Assembly (NCBI GenBank): GCA_016875695.1
Contig: VGPB01000003.1
Span: 1 to 27,879 of the forward strand
Direction: 5' to 3'
DNA: 27,879 nt
Source of the DNA: Chloroflexota bacterium
GTDB taxonomy: Bacteria; Chloroflexota; Dehalococcoidia; UBA2979
Shown here piece after piece: positions 15,253 to 25,097 of this stretch (position 1 is its first letter; the number at the start of each line of letters is the position of its first letter). The notes under the pieces were generated by a model. It did not search any database. It was not told the DNA's origin and saw nothing but the letters and a program-made list of their open reading frames with translations. A program made the translations under genes and the position numbers.

Positions 15253-15837
15253 CTACTCGACGCGCACACTCGCCTTCGTGATCGACAGCGCTTCGCTCGG
15301 CCGCCCGCTCTCGGACCCGCGCGCCTCCAGCGCCTGCATCACCGGCATGCCATCGACGACCGCGCCGAAGATGCTGTGCTTGCCGTCGAGCCACGGCGTC
15401 GGCACGAACGTCAGGAAGAACTGGCTGCCGTCCGTCCCGGGCCCTGCGTTCGCCATGCTCAGCAGGCCCGGGCGGTCGTGCCGCACCTCGCGCGAGAACT
15501 CGCCGTCGTACTGGTAGCCGGGCCCGCCGGTGCCCGTCCCGAGCGGGCAGCCGCCCTGCGCCATGAACTCCGAGATCACACGGTGGAAGCGCAGCCCGTC
15601 ATAAAACCCGAGCCGCGTCAGGTAAAGCGTGCTCGTCACGTGCATCGGCGCGACCTCGGGCATTAGCCGTACGCTCATCGCGCCGAGGTTCGTATCCAGG
15701 TTCCAGAAGTAGCTTGCCCCTGCGTCGAAGCTGGCCACCGGCGGCCGCGTGAGGCGCGTGCGCCAGCCCGGCGCCGATTTGTCGACACCCTGCTCCGCGA
15801 TGAACTGGTCGATGGCTTCGATGGCGGCATCCGGCAC
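15253..15837 (-). CDS. Cyclophilin-type peptidyl-prolyl cis-trans isomerase
   Basis: Catalyses cis-trans isomerisation of Xaa-Pro bonds. GTG 15837 is chosen because GGGGGGAG precedes it; the frame is open further upstream but with unconvincing composition. The 194-residue product has a short N-terminal extension (about 45 residues) without a signal peptide, so it is probably cytoplasmic. Cyclophilin motifs are complete: FHRVISEFMAQGG with the catalytic Arg, GTGGPGYQYDGEF, LLSMANAGPGTDGSQFFLTF with the active-site Gln and Phe, and WLDGKHSIFGAVVDGMPVM with the Trp and His of the binding pocket. It lies between the IS30 fragment and the divergent monooxygenase gene, with no operon partner visible. 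Confidence 0.93.
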   Translation of the reverse strand: MPDAAIEAIDQFIAEQGVDKSAPGWRTRLTRPPVASFDAGASYFWNLDTNLGAMSVRLMPEVAPMHVTSTLYLTRLGFYDGLRFHRVISEFMAQGGCPLGTGTGGPGYQYDGEFSREVRHDRPGLLSMANAGPGTDGSQFFLTFVPTPWLDGKHSIFGAVVDGMPVMQALEARGSESGRPSEALSITKASVRVE

Positions 15838-15967
15838 CGGCGGCTCCCCCCCTGTGTCACGCGTTCGCCGGGCGCATGCCCGGGCGATCGAGGATACGCC
15901 CACGGTGCGCCCCGGCAATCTGCGTGTACCACCCGGCGTAACGCCACGCCAGGCGCCACCCGTCGCT

Positions 15968-15975
15968 GCTACCAT
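15968..15975 (+). promoter_or_regulatory. GCTACCAT, extended -10 for the monooxygenase-permease pair
   Basis: TGCTACCAT, starting one base upstream of this octamer, forms a TGn extended -10. It lies 48 bases before the ATG at 16023, with a GAGGAG ribosome binding site between. It is part of the recurring GCTAnnnT set; no -35 is recognised. Confidence 0.45.
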
Positions 15976-16022
15976 CCTCGCCGCATACCGCCGGCGTCGC
16001 GGCGGGGGCGAGGAGCGGGACC

Positions 16023-17807
16023 ATGGGCACCCCCAACGAGCAGGTCACCGCGTGGCTCGCGGCGTTCGGCGGCGCACTCGAACGCTGCGACGTCGACGCC
16101 GCGGCCGCCTGCTTCCAGGACGAGAGCTACTGGCGCGACCTCGTCGCGTTCACCTGGAACATCACCACCGTCGAACACCGCGCCGGCGTGGCCGCGATGG
16201 TCGCGGCGCGCGCCGGCGACGCCCGCGCGACCGCCTGGCAGCTCGACGGCGATGCCACCGAGTCGCACGGCCTCGTCGAGGCCTGGCTCACCTTCGAGAC
16301 GGCCGTCGGCCGCGGCATCGGCCACGTGCGCCTGCGCGACGGGCGCTGCTGGACGCTGCTCACCACGCTGCAGGCGCTCACCGGCTTCGAGGAGCAGCAG
16401 GGCCCCACGCGCCCGCTGGGCGTCGAGCTCGGCGGCGTCAAGGGGCGCGTCACCTGGCAGCAGCGGCGCGCCCGCGAGCAGGCCGCGCTCGGCACGAGCA
16501 CCCAGCCCTACGTGCTCATCGTCGGCGGCGGGCAGGGCGGCCTCGGCCTCGGCGCCCGCCTGCGCCGCCTCGGCGTCCCGGCGCTGATCGTCGATCGCAA
16601 CGCGCGGCCCGGCGACTCGTGGCGCAACCGCTACGACTCCCTGACGCTGCACGACACCGTGTGGTTCGACCACATGCCGTACATCCCCTTCCCCGCCCAC
16701 TGGCCCGTCTACACGCCGAAGGAGCAGATGGGGGACTGGCTCGAGATGTACGCGAAGGTCATGGAGCTGCACTACTGGGGCAGCACCGAGTGTAAGCACG
16801 CGAGCTACGACGAGGCGGCCGCCACCTGGAGCGTGACGGTGGACCGCGCCGGCGATACCGTGGTGCTGCAACCCGCGCAGCTCGTGCTCGCGACCGGCAT
16901 GTCCGGCCTGCCCAACTTCCCCGCGCTCCCCGGCGCCGAGCGCTTCACGGGCGATCTCTATCACTCGAGCGCGTATCGCTCGGGCGCACCCTACCGCGGC
17001 AAGCAGTGCGTCGTGCTCGGCGCGAACAACTCCGCGCACGACATCTGCCAGGACCTGTGGGAGCACGACGCCGCCGTCGTCACGATGGTCCAGCGCTCGC
17101 CGACAACCGTCGTGCGCGGCGGCATGGGCGGCGGCAATTCCAACTACTCGGAATCCGCGCTCGCGCGCGGCATCACCACCGAGCGCGCCGACCTGATCGC
17201 GGCCTCGACGCCCTACCGCATCGCGCCCGCCGCCGCGATCGAGGCGACGCGCCGCATGGTCGAGGCAAACGCGGACTTCTACGCCAGCCTTGAAGCCGTC
17301 GGCTTCAAGCTTGACCAGGGCGAGGACGGCAGCGGCGTCGGCATGAAGTACCAGCGCCGCGGCTCCGGTTACTACATCGACGTGGGCGCTTCCGCGCTCG
17401 TCGCGTCGGGCGCGATCGCACTGCGCAGCGGCGTCGGCATCGAGCGCTTGGAGCCGCGCTCCGTCGTGCTCACCGACGGCAGCGAGTTGCACGCCGACCT
17501 CGTCGTGCTCGCGACAGGTTACGGGCCGATGAACGGGTGGACCGCGAAGCTCATCTCGCCGGAAGTCGCCGATCGCGTCGGCAAGGTGTGGGGGCTCGGC
17601 TCCGACACCGCGTACGACCCGGGGCCCTGGGAAGGCGAGCTGCGCAACATGTGGAAGCCCACGCAGCAGCCCGGTCTGTGGTTCCACGGCGGCAACCTCG
17701 CGCAGTCGCGCTACTACTCCCGGTACCTCGCGCTGCAGCTGAAGGCCCGCTACGAGGGCATCTCCACGCCGGTGTACGCGCTGCCGGAGGTGCACCACCG
17801 GATGTAG
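16023..17807 (+). CDS. Flavin-containing monooxygenase with N-terminal NTF2/SnoaL-like domain
   Basis: 594 residues. Residues about 1-125 look like an NTF2/SnoaL-type cone-shaped domain (VTAWLAAFGGALERCDVDAA near the start, FQDESYWRDL, VEAWLTFE). Residues 160-594 are an FAD- and NADPH-dependent class B monooxygenase: YVLIVGGGQGGLGLGARLR (FAD loop 168-173), FTGDLYHSSAY (308-318, the FxGxxxHxxxY fingerprint of FMO/Baeyer-Villiger enzymes) and VVLGANNSAHDICQDLW (NADP loop from 333, GANNSA instead of the usual GxGNSA). ATLVVLATGYG-like text appears late as VVLATGYGPM. Such enzymes oxygenate ketones, amines or sulfides. The fused small domain may bind substrate. It forms an operon with the permease six bases downstream. 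Confidence 0.94.
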   Translation: MGTPNEQVTAWLAAFGGALERCDVDAAAACFQDESYWRDLVAFTWNITTVEHRAGVAAMVAARAGDARATAWQLDGDATESHGLVEAWLTFETAVGRGIGHVRLRDGRCWTLLTTLQALTGFEEQQGPTRPLGVELGGVKGRVTWQQRRAREQAALGTSTQPYVLIVGGGQGGLGLGARLRRLGVPALIVDRNARPGDSWRNRYDSLTLHDTVWFDHMPYIPFPAHWPVYTPKEQMGDWLEMYAKVMELHYWGSTECKHASYDEAAATWSVTVDRAGDTVVLQPAQLVLATGMSGLPNFPALPGAERFTGDLYHSSAYRSGAPYRGKQCVVLGANNSAHDICQDLWEHDAAVVTMVQRSPTTVVRGGMGGGNSNYSESALARGITTERADLIAASTPYRIAPAAAIEATRRMVEANADFYASLEAVGFKLDQGEDGSGVGMKYQRRGSGYYIDVGASALVASGAIALRSGVGIERLEPRSVVLTDGSELHADLVVLATGYGPMNGWTAKLISPEVADRVGKVWGLGSDTAYDPGPWEGELRNMWKPTQQPGLWFHGGNLAQSRYYSRYLALQLKARYEGISTPVYALPEVHHRM

Positions 17808-17813
17808 CGGCGC

Positions 17814-19172
17814 GTGCGCGTGTTTGCGCTGCGCGCGACGGGGGTGACGGATGCGACCGGACGAAGCACGAGCGTGAAGGGCGTGCGCCCGCGCGCGCTC
17901 TTCTGGGGCTGGTACGTCGCGCTCGGCGGCGCGGCCAGCAACTTCCTCGTCATCGGCGTCGCGACGTTCGGCTTTGGCGTCTTCGTCACGCCCATGCGCG
18001 AGGAGCTCGGCTGGTCGGTCGCGGCCATCTCCGCCGGCGTCTCGCTGCGCAGCTTCGAGCAGGGGCTGCTCGCCCCCGTCACCGGCCTGCTCGTCGACCG
18101 CCTCGGCCCGCGCCGCATGGCGCTGTTTGGCCTGCTCACGCTCGTCACCGGTCTGCTGCTCTTCTCGCAGGCGCGCAGCCTGCCGATGTTCTACTCCGCC
18201 AGCCTCGTGATCGCGCTCGGCCAGAGCCTCGCGTCGTTCCCGCCGTTCTCTGCGCGGCTCATGGCGTGGTTCGTGCGCAAGCGCGGCCGCGCGATGGGTG
18301 TGCTCAACACTGGCAACGGCGCCGGCTACCTCGCCGCGCCGCTGCTCGCGCTGCTGCTTGGCGTCCTCGGCTGGCGCTCCACGCTGCTCATCGCCGCCGT
18401 CGTCATCCTCGCCATCGGCCTGCCGCTCACCGCGCTGCTTCGCGACCTGCCCGAGGACCGCGGCCTGCTCCCCGATGGCGAGCGCCTCGTCGAGGGCGCC
18501 GCCCCCGCGCGTCGCGCCGCGCAGAGCGGCATGACCGCGCGCGACGCCCTGCGCACGCCCGCGTTCTACTTGCTCGTGCTCGCGAACGCGTCCACGGGCT
18601 CCATCGGCGCGTGGATCGTGCTGCAGGTCCCCCACTTCGAGAACGTCGGCTTCTCGCTCGAGACCGCGGCCCTGCTGAGCGGCCTGTACGGCGTGGTGCA
18701 GCTCGGCCTGCGCGTTAGCATCGGCTGGCTCGGCGATGTCTTCGGCCGCCGCCGCATGTACATCTTCTCGTTCGTGCTGCAGGGCATCGGCATGGTCTGC
18801 TTCGCGCAGCTCACTGCGGACCGGCTGTGGCTGCTGCCGCTGTACTACCTCACGTTCACCGTGGGGCAGGCCGGCTGGGTCGTGCTCGGGCAGACGATGG
18901 TCGCCGACTACTTCGGCGTCGCGCGCTTCGCGACGCTGCGCGGCTTCGCGAGCACGCTGCAGACGCCCGTCGGTGTCGCCCTCCCCGTGCTCGCGGGCGT
19001 GACGTTCGACCGCACGGGCAGCTACGCCACGATCTTCACGATCTACGGCGTGCTCGCCGCGACCGGCGCGATCTGGGTCCTGCTCATCCGCCGCCCGCTA
19101 TGGGCGACCCTCGAGCAGCAACGCGTCGAGCGACAGCCCGCTCTCGCAGCCGGCCCCGACCGCTCGTCGTAG
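17814..19172 (+). CDS. MFS permease, monocarboxylate/oxalate-formate antiporter-like
   Basis: Inner-membrane carrier of the major facilitator superfamily, about 430-452 residues with twelve predicted helices. GTG 17814 gives 452 residues; GTG 17874, just before VRPRALFWGWY, is an alternative that removes a poorly conserved tail. Motifs: FWGWYVALGGAASNFL in helix 1, LVDRLGPRRMALFGLL between helices 2 and 3 (motif A-like), WFVRKRGRAMGVLNTGNGAG in helices 4-5, a central loop LPEDRGLLPDGE, and WLGDVFGRRRMYIFS between helices 8 and 9. The central PEDxGLxPDG loop matches the broken permease at 6452-7186, so the two are paralogs. It is co-transcribed with the monooxygenase and probably carries its substrate or product, likely an organic anion. 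Confidence 0.93.
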   Translation: MRVFALRATGVTDATGRSTSVKGVRPRALFWGWYVALGGAASNFLVIGVATFGFGVFVTPMREELGWSVAAISAGVSLRSFEQGLLAPVTGLLVDRLGPRRMALFGLLTLVTGLLLFSQARSLPMFYSASLVIALGQSLASFPPFSARLMAWFVRKRGRAMGVLNTGNGAGYLAAPLLALLLGVLGWRSTLLIAAVVILAIGLPLTALLRDLPEDRGLLPDGERLVEGAAPARRAAQSGMTARDALRTPAFYLLVLANASTGSIGAWIVLQVPHFENVGFSLETAALLSGLYGVVQLGLRVSIGWLGDVFGRRRMYIFSFVLQGIGMVCFAQLTADRLWLLPLYYLTFTVGQAGWVVLGQTMVADYFGVARFATLRGFASTLQTPVGVALPVLAGVTFDRTGSYATIFTIYGVLAATGAIWVLLIRRPLWATLEQQRVERQPALAAGPDRSS

Positions 19173-19269
19173 CGCTCCGCGACCTCGCCCCGCCTTGCCG
19201 AGAAGAGAGCGGGCAAGGAGGTTGCGCGAGCGTACAAACGCCGCGCGGTGCACTTCGGCAGCGACAGTG

Positions 19270-19360
19270 CTCCGCCGGAGTCGGAGGGAGAACGGCTGTC
19301 GCCGCCAGTAGCTGTGGCCCTCCGGCAGATCCGGAGGGGGAGCGGCCGCCGCCTAGTAGC
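19270..19360 (+). repeat. Pair of imperfect 41-43 bp direct repeats with internal palindromes
   Basis: Copy 1 (19270-19312) and copy 2 (19320-19360) share CTCCG, GGAGGG, GAACGGC/GAGCGGC, CGCCGCC and AGTAGC in the same order. Each has a small hairpin, for example CCTCCGG and CCGGAGG (19319-19337). They lie in the 3' region after the permease and are probably intergenic repeat units that may fold in RNA. The rest of 19173-19425 holds no gene I can support. Confidence 0.6.
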
Positions 19361-19425
19361 AGATGGCCGGCTGCGTCCGCGGCCTTTTACGAGGAAAGCA
19401 GAGGGTCACCAAATTGGCACGACAA

Positions 19426-19447
19426 CCCCCCCTTCCGGGGGGCTTTT
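19426..19447 (+). terminator. Rho-independent terminator-like stem with T-run
   Basis: C7-TTCC-G6 (19426-19442) can form a six-pair G-C stem, followed by CTTTT on the plus strand. It lies downstream of the permease and about 20 bases past the 3' end of the minus-strand tRNA. The T-run orientation favours ending plus-strand transcripts. Confidence 0.6.
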
Positions 19448-19462
19448 CGAACCTGCAGGGGT

Positions 19463-19538
<76 letters not shown>

Positions 19539-19547
19539 TCGCCAGCG

Positions 19548-19553
19548 ATGATA
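19548..19553 (-). promoter_or_regulatory. TATCAT, putative -10 of the tRNA-Gly gene
   Basis: On the minus strand TATCAT ends nine bases before the first base of the mature tRNA, the spacing expected for a short 5' leader. A -35 hexamer is not obvious. Confidence 0.35.
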
Positions 19554-19596
19554 CCGCGCCACGCCGACTAGGCATCCCCCTGTGCGCCTTTGGCGG

Positions 19597-19604
19597 GCTA
19601 CACT
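19597..19604 (+). promoter_or_regulatory. GCTACACT, putative -10 without an assigned gene
   Basis: The octamer matches the GCTAnnnT pattern on the plus strand. It is followed 11 bases later by tandem ATG codons at 19615 and 19618. No known gene lies downstream on this strand before the convergent end of typA at 19717. Confidence 0.3.
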
Positions 19605-19614
19605 CCCGCGGCTG

Positions 19615-19704
19615 ATGATGGAGAGGCATGGCATCGAGGCGCGTAGAGAGCCATCCAGTGCGACGGTGCTGACGCAGGCCAAGACCGAGAGGTCAGGGCA
19701 ATAG
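19615..19704 (+). CDS. Possible 29-residue small ORF
   Basis: ATG 19615 to TAG 19702 encodes MMERHGIEARREPSSATVLT and nine more residues. The only support is the promoter-like octamer 11 bases upstream. There is no ribosome binding site (it would have to be leaderless) and no family motif. It may be chance, or part of a short transcript running toward the typA 3' end. Confidence 0.12.
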   Translation: MMERHGIEARREPSSATVLTQAKTERSGQ

Positions 19705-19716
19705 GCAGGGCGCCTG

Positions 19717-21540
<1,824 letters not shown>

Positions 21541-21664
21541 GGCAAAGTCGCCGCCCTTGCTGTCGAGCAGGCGCGCGGCGCCCGGACCGGGCACGGGGGC
21601 GACGGAGAGCTGGGGCTCGGCCAAGGGCGGCTCCGGTTCGAGCATGCAGGGATCGCGAGCATCG

Positions 21665-21672
21665 AGCGTAGC
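21665..21672 (-). promoter_or_regulatory. TG-GCTACGCT-like extended -10 of typA
   Basis: On the minus strand the sequence is TGCTACGCT, an extended -10 form of the GCTAnnnT octamer, about 125 bases before the typA ATG. This predicts a 5' leader of about 115 bases, in which I see no obvious riboswitch. Confidence 0.4.
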
Positions 21673-21689
21673 ACGGCGCCGCCGCTCGC

Positions 21690-21830
21690 TCTCTCTCCCC
21701 CTGGGGGAGCGGGGGTCAAGGGTGAGGGCGCCCGCATCCGCCTGTACCATGCCCCGTGGCGCGCGCGCGCACGCGCTCCGCCTCTCCCTCGTCCCCGTGG
21801 GGGAGAGGGGGCCGGGGGTGAGGGTTCCGC
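21690..21830. repeat. Two copies of a C/G-skewed palindromic intergenic repeat
   Basis: Copy 1 (about 21690-21732) and copy 2 (about 21781-21829) each consist of a C/T-rich arm, a palindrome (CTCCCCC-T-GGGGGAG in copy 1; CCTCTCCC ... GGGAGAGG in copy 2), then a G-rich arm ending in GTGAGGG. They lie between the divergent genes typA and the propeller protein. This layout is typical of dispersed non-coding repeats in GC-rich genomes. Confidence 0.65.
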
Positions 21831-21888
21831 GCGCAGGCGTCTGAAGCGTCGCCGCACGTGCGAACCCCGCCACGCCCCGTCGGGGAGC

Positions 21889-21944
21889 GCGAGGGGCGCA
21901 GCCCCTCGCAGAAGATGTTTGGGTGGGCGGGTCTTCCGGCCCAC
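21889..21944. repeat. Double hairpin in the typA / propeller-gene intergenic region
   Basis: GCGAGGGGC (21889-21897) pairs exactly with GCCCCTCGC (21901-21909) around a GCA loop. GTGGGC (21923-21928) pairs with GCCCAC (21939-21944). Two adjacent stems joined by an AT-richer spacer suggest a repeat unit or a structured leader for the gene at 21995. Confidence 0.5.
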
Positions 21945-21994
21945 AGGGCCGTCGATAGCCCGTCCGGATGCGCGCAACAGGAAGGTCCCCGCTG

Positions 21995-23140
21995 ATGGCG
22001 TGGATCCGCAACCGTCCGCTCGGCCTCGTCTACCGCGACCTGGCGCAGGCTCACGCCGGCTACACGCTGTTCTCGAGCGTCGAGGGCGACCACGCGACGC
22101 TCCTCGACCCCGACGGTTGCATCGTCCACCGCTGGGTGCACCCGGAGGGCATCCAGTACGCGCGGCTCCTGCCCGACGGGCACCTGCTCTTCCACACCAG
22201 CAACCCCGCCCACACGCTCTCGCCCGAGCAGCTCTCGCCCGTCGGCGTCACCGGCGGCGCAGCCCACGCGCTCATCGAGCTCGACTGGGACGGCACGCGC
22301 GTCTGGGAGTACCGCCACACGCAGATGCACCACGACTTCGTACGCCTGCCGAACGGCAACCACGTACTGCTGTTCTGGGAGGTCCTCCCCGACGAGGTGC
22401 GCCGCCAGGTGCGCGGCGGCTTCCAGCGCCCCGATGACCCGGACGTCATGCTCGGCGATGTCGTGCGCGAGCTGACACCGGCCGGCGACGTCGTGCGCGA
22501 GTGGCGCTCGTGGGAGTACTTCGACTACGCGCAGGACGTGCTCTGCCCGCTCGAGCGGCGCCACGAGTGGACGCACACCAACGGCATCTCCGTCACCCCC
22601 GACGGCCGCTGGCTGCTCAGCTTTCGCCAGACCGACACCGTGGCCATCGTCGATCCCGCGACCGGCAGCTTCGACTGGAAGTGGGGGCCCGGCGTGCTCT
22701 CGCACCAGCACCACCCCACGATGCTGGAGAACGGCCACGTGCTGCTCTTCGACAACGGCCCGCACCGCCGCGGCGGCCCCGGCTACTCGCGCGTCCTCGA
22801 GGTCGACCCCGCGACGAACGAGATCGTGTGGCGCTACCAGGCGCCCGTCATCCTCGCCTTTATGAGCTTCATGGTCAGCGGTGCCGAGCGCCTCCCCAAC
22901 GGCAACACGCTCATCACTGAGGGCGCGACCGGCCGCCTCTTCGAGGTCACGCCCGAGGGCGAGACCGTCTGGGAGTACGTCAGCGGCTTCACCTTCGAAG
23001 CGCGCTTCGGTCCCACGCCCGCCGTCTTCCGCGCGCACCGCTACGCGCTCGACGACTCGCGCTTCGCGGGCCGCTCGCTCGACCCCGCGCGCTGGGCCGA
23101 GGCCACGCGTCGCCTCGCGCAGGGGGAGCGTCCGTACTGA
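21995..23140 (+). CDS. Arylsulfotransferase (ASST)-like beta-propeller protein
   Basis: 381 residues from ATG 21995, chosen over ATG 21968 because AGGAAGG lies nine bases before it. The chain shows repeated propeller-blade signatures: RLLPDGHLLFHTSN, RLPNGNHVLLFWEV, VTPDGRWLLSFRQTD, MLENGHVLLFDNG and RLPNGNTLITEGATG. In between are blade-closing EL/EV-D-x-G-x-x-W stretches such as LIELDWDGTRVWEY. Histidines cluster in the style of arylsulfotransferases: MHHDF (112-113), EWTHTNG (194) and SHQHHPT (237-240). The family moves sulfuryl groups between phenols by a covalent sulfohistidine, and in Enterobacteria it is periplasmic. No signal peptide is seen here, so it may be cytoplasmic with another substrate. 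It ends in a large hairpin overlapping its stop. Confidence 0.85.
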   Translation: MAWIRNRPLGLVYRDLAQAHAGYTLFSSVEGDHATLLDPDGCIVHRWVHPEGIQYARLLPDGHLLFHTSNPAHTLSPEQLSPVGVTGGAAHALIELDWDGTRVWEYRHTQMHHDFVRLPNGNHVLLFWEVLPDEVRRQVRGGFQRPDDPDVMLGDVVRELTPAGDVVREWRSWEYFDYAQDVLCPLERRHEWTHTNGISVTPDGRWLLSFRQTDTVAIVDPATGSFDWKWGPGVLSHQHHPTMLENGHVLLFDNGPHRRGGPGYSRVLEVDPATNEIVWRYQAPVILAFMSFMVSGAERLPNGNTLITEGATGRLFEVTPEGETVWEYVSGFTFEARFGPTPAVFRAHRYALDDSRFAGRSLDPARWAEATRRLAQGERPY

Positions 23141-23188
23141 GCTCGCCCCCCCTCGCCCCGCCTTAGCGGGGAGGGGGGGGGCGAGCTC
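23139..23188. terminator. Large G-C hairpin at the end of the propeller gene
   Basis: GAGCTCGCCCCCC on the left and GGGGGGGCGAGCTC on the right, with inner arms GCCCCGC and GCGGGG around a short CTTA loop, form a stem of about 22 pairs with one or two bulges. It overlaps the TGA at 23138-23140. There is no T-run. It resembles the C/G-skewed intergenic repeats at 21690-21830. Confidence 0.6.
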
Positions 23189-23256
23189 AGCGCCGGCGTC
23201 GTTTGCGACACTCCCTGATTGCGGCCGGGCCACGCCCGCTGGCAAGCTGCGGCGCA

Positions 23257-24929
23257 GTGACGAGCGCCTCATCGTCCGTCCCGGGCGCTGCGCCTGCCCC
23301 CGCCGCGCCGCCCGCCGTCGTGGTCGTGCACGGGCAGGGCGTCGATCGCGCACCCGGCACGTTCATCGCCTCCGTCGCCCACGGCATCGGCGCCGCGCTC
23401 GAGGGGCACGGCGGCCGCGTGCGACCGCGCGTCCGCGACGCGCACGGCCGCGCCACTGCCGAGCTCGACGTGACGACGCCCGCCTGGCATGGCGCGCACC
23501 CGGTCCGCTACCGCTTCGTCGAGGCGTTCTGGGACCGCGCGTTCCCCTCCCCCAGCCGCAGCGTCGTGCTGCGCTGGTCGCTCGCCAGCGCGCGCCGCCA
23601 GGTGCGCCACTCCTTCACGCTGTTGCACGATCCCACCAACCGCTGGCGCGGCGGCCGCTGGCAGCCCGACGCCGACGACGAGCCGTGGACCCCGAGCCTG
23701 AGCGTGCGCCTGCTCTTCCGCATCGAGCTACTGCTCGTCAGCGTCGCGCTCGCCGTCGCGTGGCTCGCCGGCTGGCCCATGCTCGCGCTGCTCTGGCTGC
23801 TCAGCGTGCTCGACGGCACCCCCGGGCTGCGCATGTTCGGCCTGTGGGGCCGCCTTTCCGACGCACTGCGCGCGCTCGACCCCTTCCTCACGCGCGTGCT
23901 CGGCGACTTGCAGCGCTACGTCGAGCACGCGCACTGGGCCGCCGCCGCGCGCGAGCAGGTCGACGCGTCGCTGCTCGAGCTGCTCACCGACGACGTCGTC
24001 GCCGACATCACGCTCGTCGCCTTCTCCGCGGGCTGCGGCGTCGCGTACGACGCGCTGCTCGAGGGCGGGCGCCTGGGCGACGCGTGGGCCGCGCGCGAGG
24101 CGAGCGGGTCGGCCGTCACGAAGCTGACGCTGATCACCGTCGGCTCCGCCGTGAACCGCTACTGCGTGGCCTCCACGCGCGCCCGGCTCCCGTTCGCGCG
24201 GCGCTTCGCGAACCGCCCGCTCGACTCGCGCATCGTCGGCCGCCGCGCCCCCGCCGCCACCCCCGAGGCCGAGTGCGCCGAGACCGACCGCCTCCGCGCG
24301 CGTTTCTTCTGGCTCAACGTCCACGCGCGCCTGGACTTCGTACCCGCGGGACCGCTGCTCCTGGCTGCGCGCGCCGCGTCCGGCCTCGACGCGGCGCAGC
24401 TCAAAGAGCGCCAGGTGATCAACTTCGACAACCCTCTGCAGGACCATGGCGGCTACTTCACCAACGCCGAGCTCGTGCTGCTGCGCCTCGTGCGCGCCAT
24501 GACCGGCGGCGACTACCCGTGGCCCCGCCGCGACGCCGCAGGCGCCGTCGACGAGGCAGCGCTCGCGCCCGAGCAGCGCGGTCGCGCCGACTGGGCCTAC
24601 GACGGCGCACGTCGCTGCGTGCCGCGCGTGGCGCGCCTGCAGCTCGTGCGTGCCGTCGTCGGCGGGGTCTGGTTGCTGCACGTCGTCGCGCTCGCCGTCT
24701 CCGCAAGCTGGCGCGCCGCCTGCGCCGGGGCCGTATAGGCCACCGGCCGCTGGCTCTCGGACCGCTTCCTCCCCCGCTCGAGGCGGTCGGTGCGCTCTTC
24801 GCGGGCGACACGTTCGAGGTCGTCGCCCCAGCCGCCGGCGCTGCGCTGATCGTCTTCGGCTCGCTCGTGCTCGACCTCGCGCTCGAGCGCCTGCTGCGCG
24901 AGCGCACGTTCCCGGAGCTCGACGTCTGA
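23257..24929 (+). pseudogene. Membrane-anchored alpha/beta-hydrolase-like protein, C-terminus broken by a stop and a frameshift
   Basis: GTG 23257 is the likely start; a TTG at 23203 would add 18 residues. The 493 residues up to TAG 24736 begin with an Ala/Pro-rich stretch, then VVVVHGQGVD (oxyanion-type loop), two membrane helices (IELLLVSVALAVAWLAGW, MLALLWLLSVL), the elbow-like VAFSAGCG with Ser257, FFWLNVHARLDFVP, and a third helix GGVWLLHVVALAVSA. After TAG the same frame continues RWLSDRFLP, then a neighbouring frame gives PLEAVGALFAGDTFE and a fourth helix, ending LRERTFPELDV at 24929. One missing C in the CCCCC run near 24772 would restore the frame. The stop and shift may be real decay or sequence error; the main domain is intact either way. 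Substrate unknown. Confidence 0.65.
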
Positions 24930-24983
24930 CCCGGTCGCCGCTGCCTGCCGCACCGCGGCGGGTGACGCGGGCGCACCGCCCGC

Positions 24984-24991
24984 GCTAGAGT
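24984..24991 (+). promoter_or_regulatory. GCTAGAGT, putative -10 for the VOC / carbonic anhydrase / PhzF group
   Basis: A GCTAnnnT octamer about 107 bases before the chosen GTG of the VOC gene. It would transcribe three closely spaced plus-strand genes. A long leader or an alternative upstream start is implied. Confidence 0.35.
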
Positions 24992-25097
24992 CGCCCCCGC
25001 ATGCGCACCGCGGCCCCGCGATGACCGGGGGCGCCCGCCCCGCCGCGATGCGCACGGCGAACCCGCGGCTGCCGGTCACGCGAGTGACCCGCTACGA

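Noticed and set aside
15969..18635. Very long minus-strand open frame opposite the monooxygenase and permease
   Set aside because: GC-rich antisense shadow: composition is dominated by Arg, Ala, His and Asp, with no domain motif, whereas the plus strand has complete families.
16020..19172. Baeyer-Villiger type specificity for the monooxygenase
   Set aside because: The FxGxxxHxxxY fingerprint is compatible, but sequence alone does not separate Baeyer-Villiger enzymes from N- or S-oxygenating relatives here.
21690..21830. CRISPR array or attachment site
   Set aside because: There are only two imperfect, palindromic copies with no regular spacers and no cas genes or integrase nearby.
21716..23353. 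Long minus-strand frame opposite the propeller gene
   Set aside because: Antisense shadow with no recognisable motifs; the plus strand shows repeated blade signatures.
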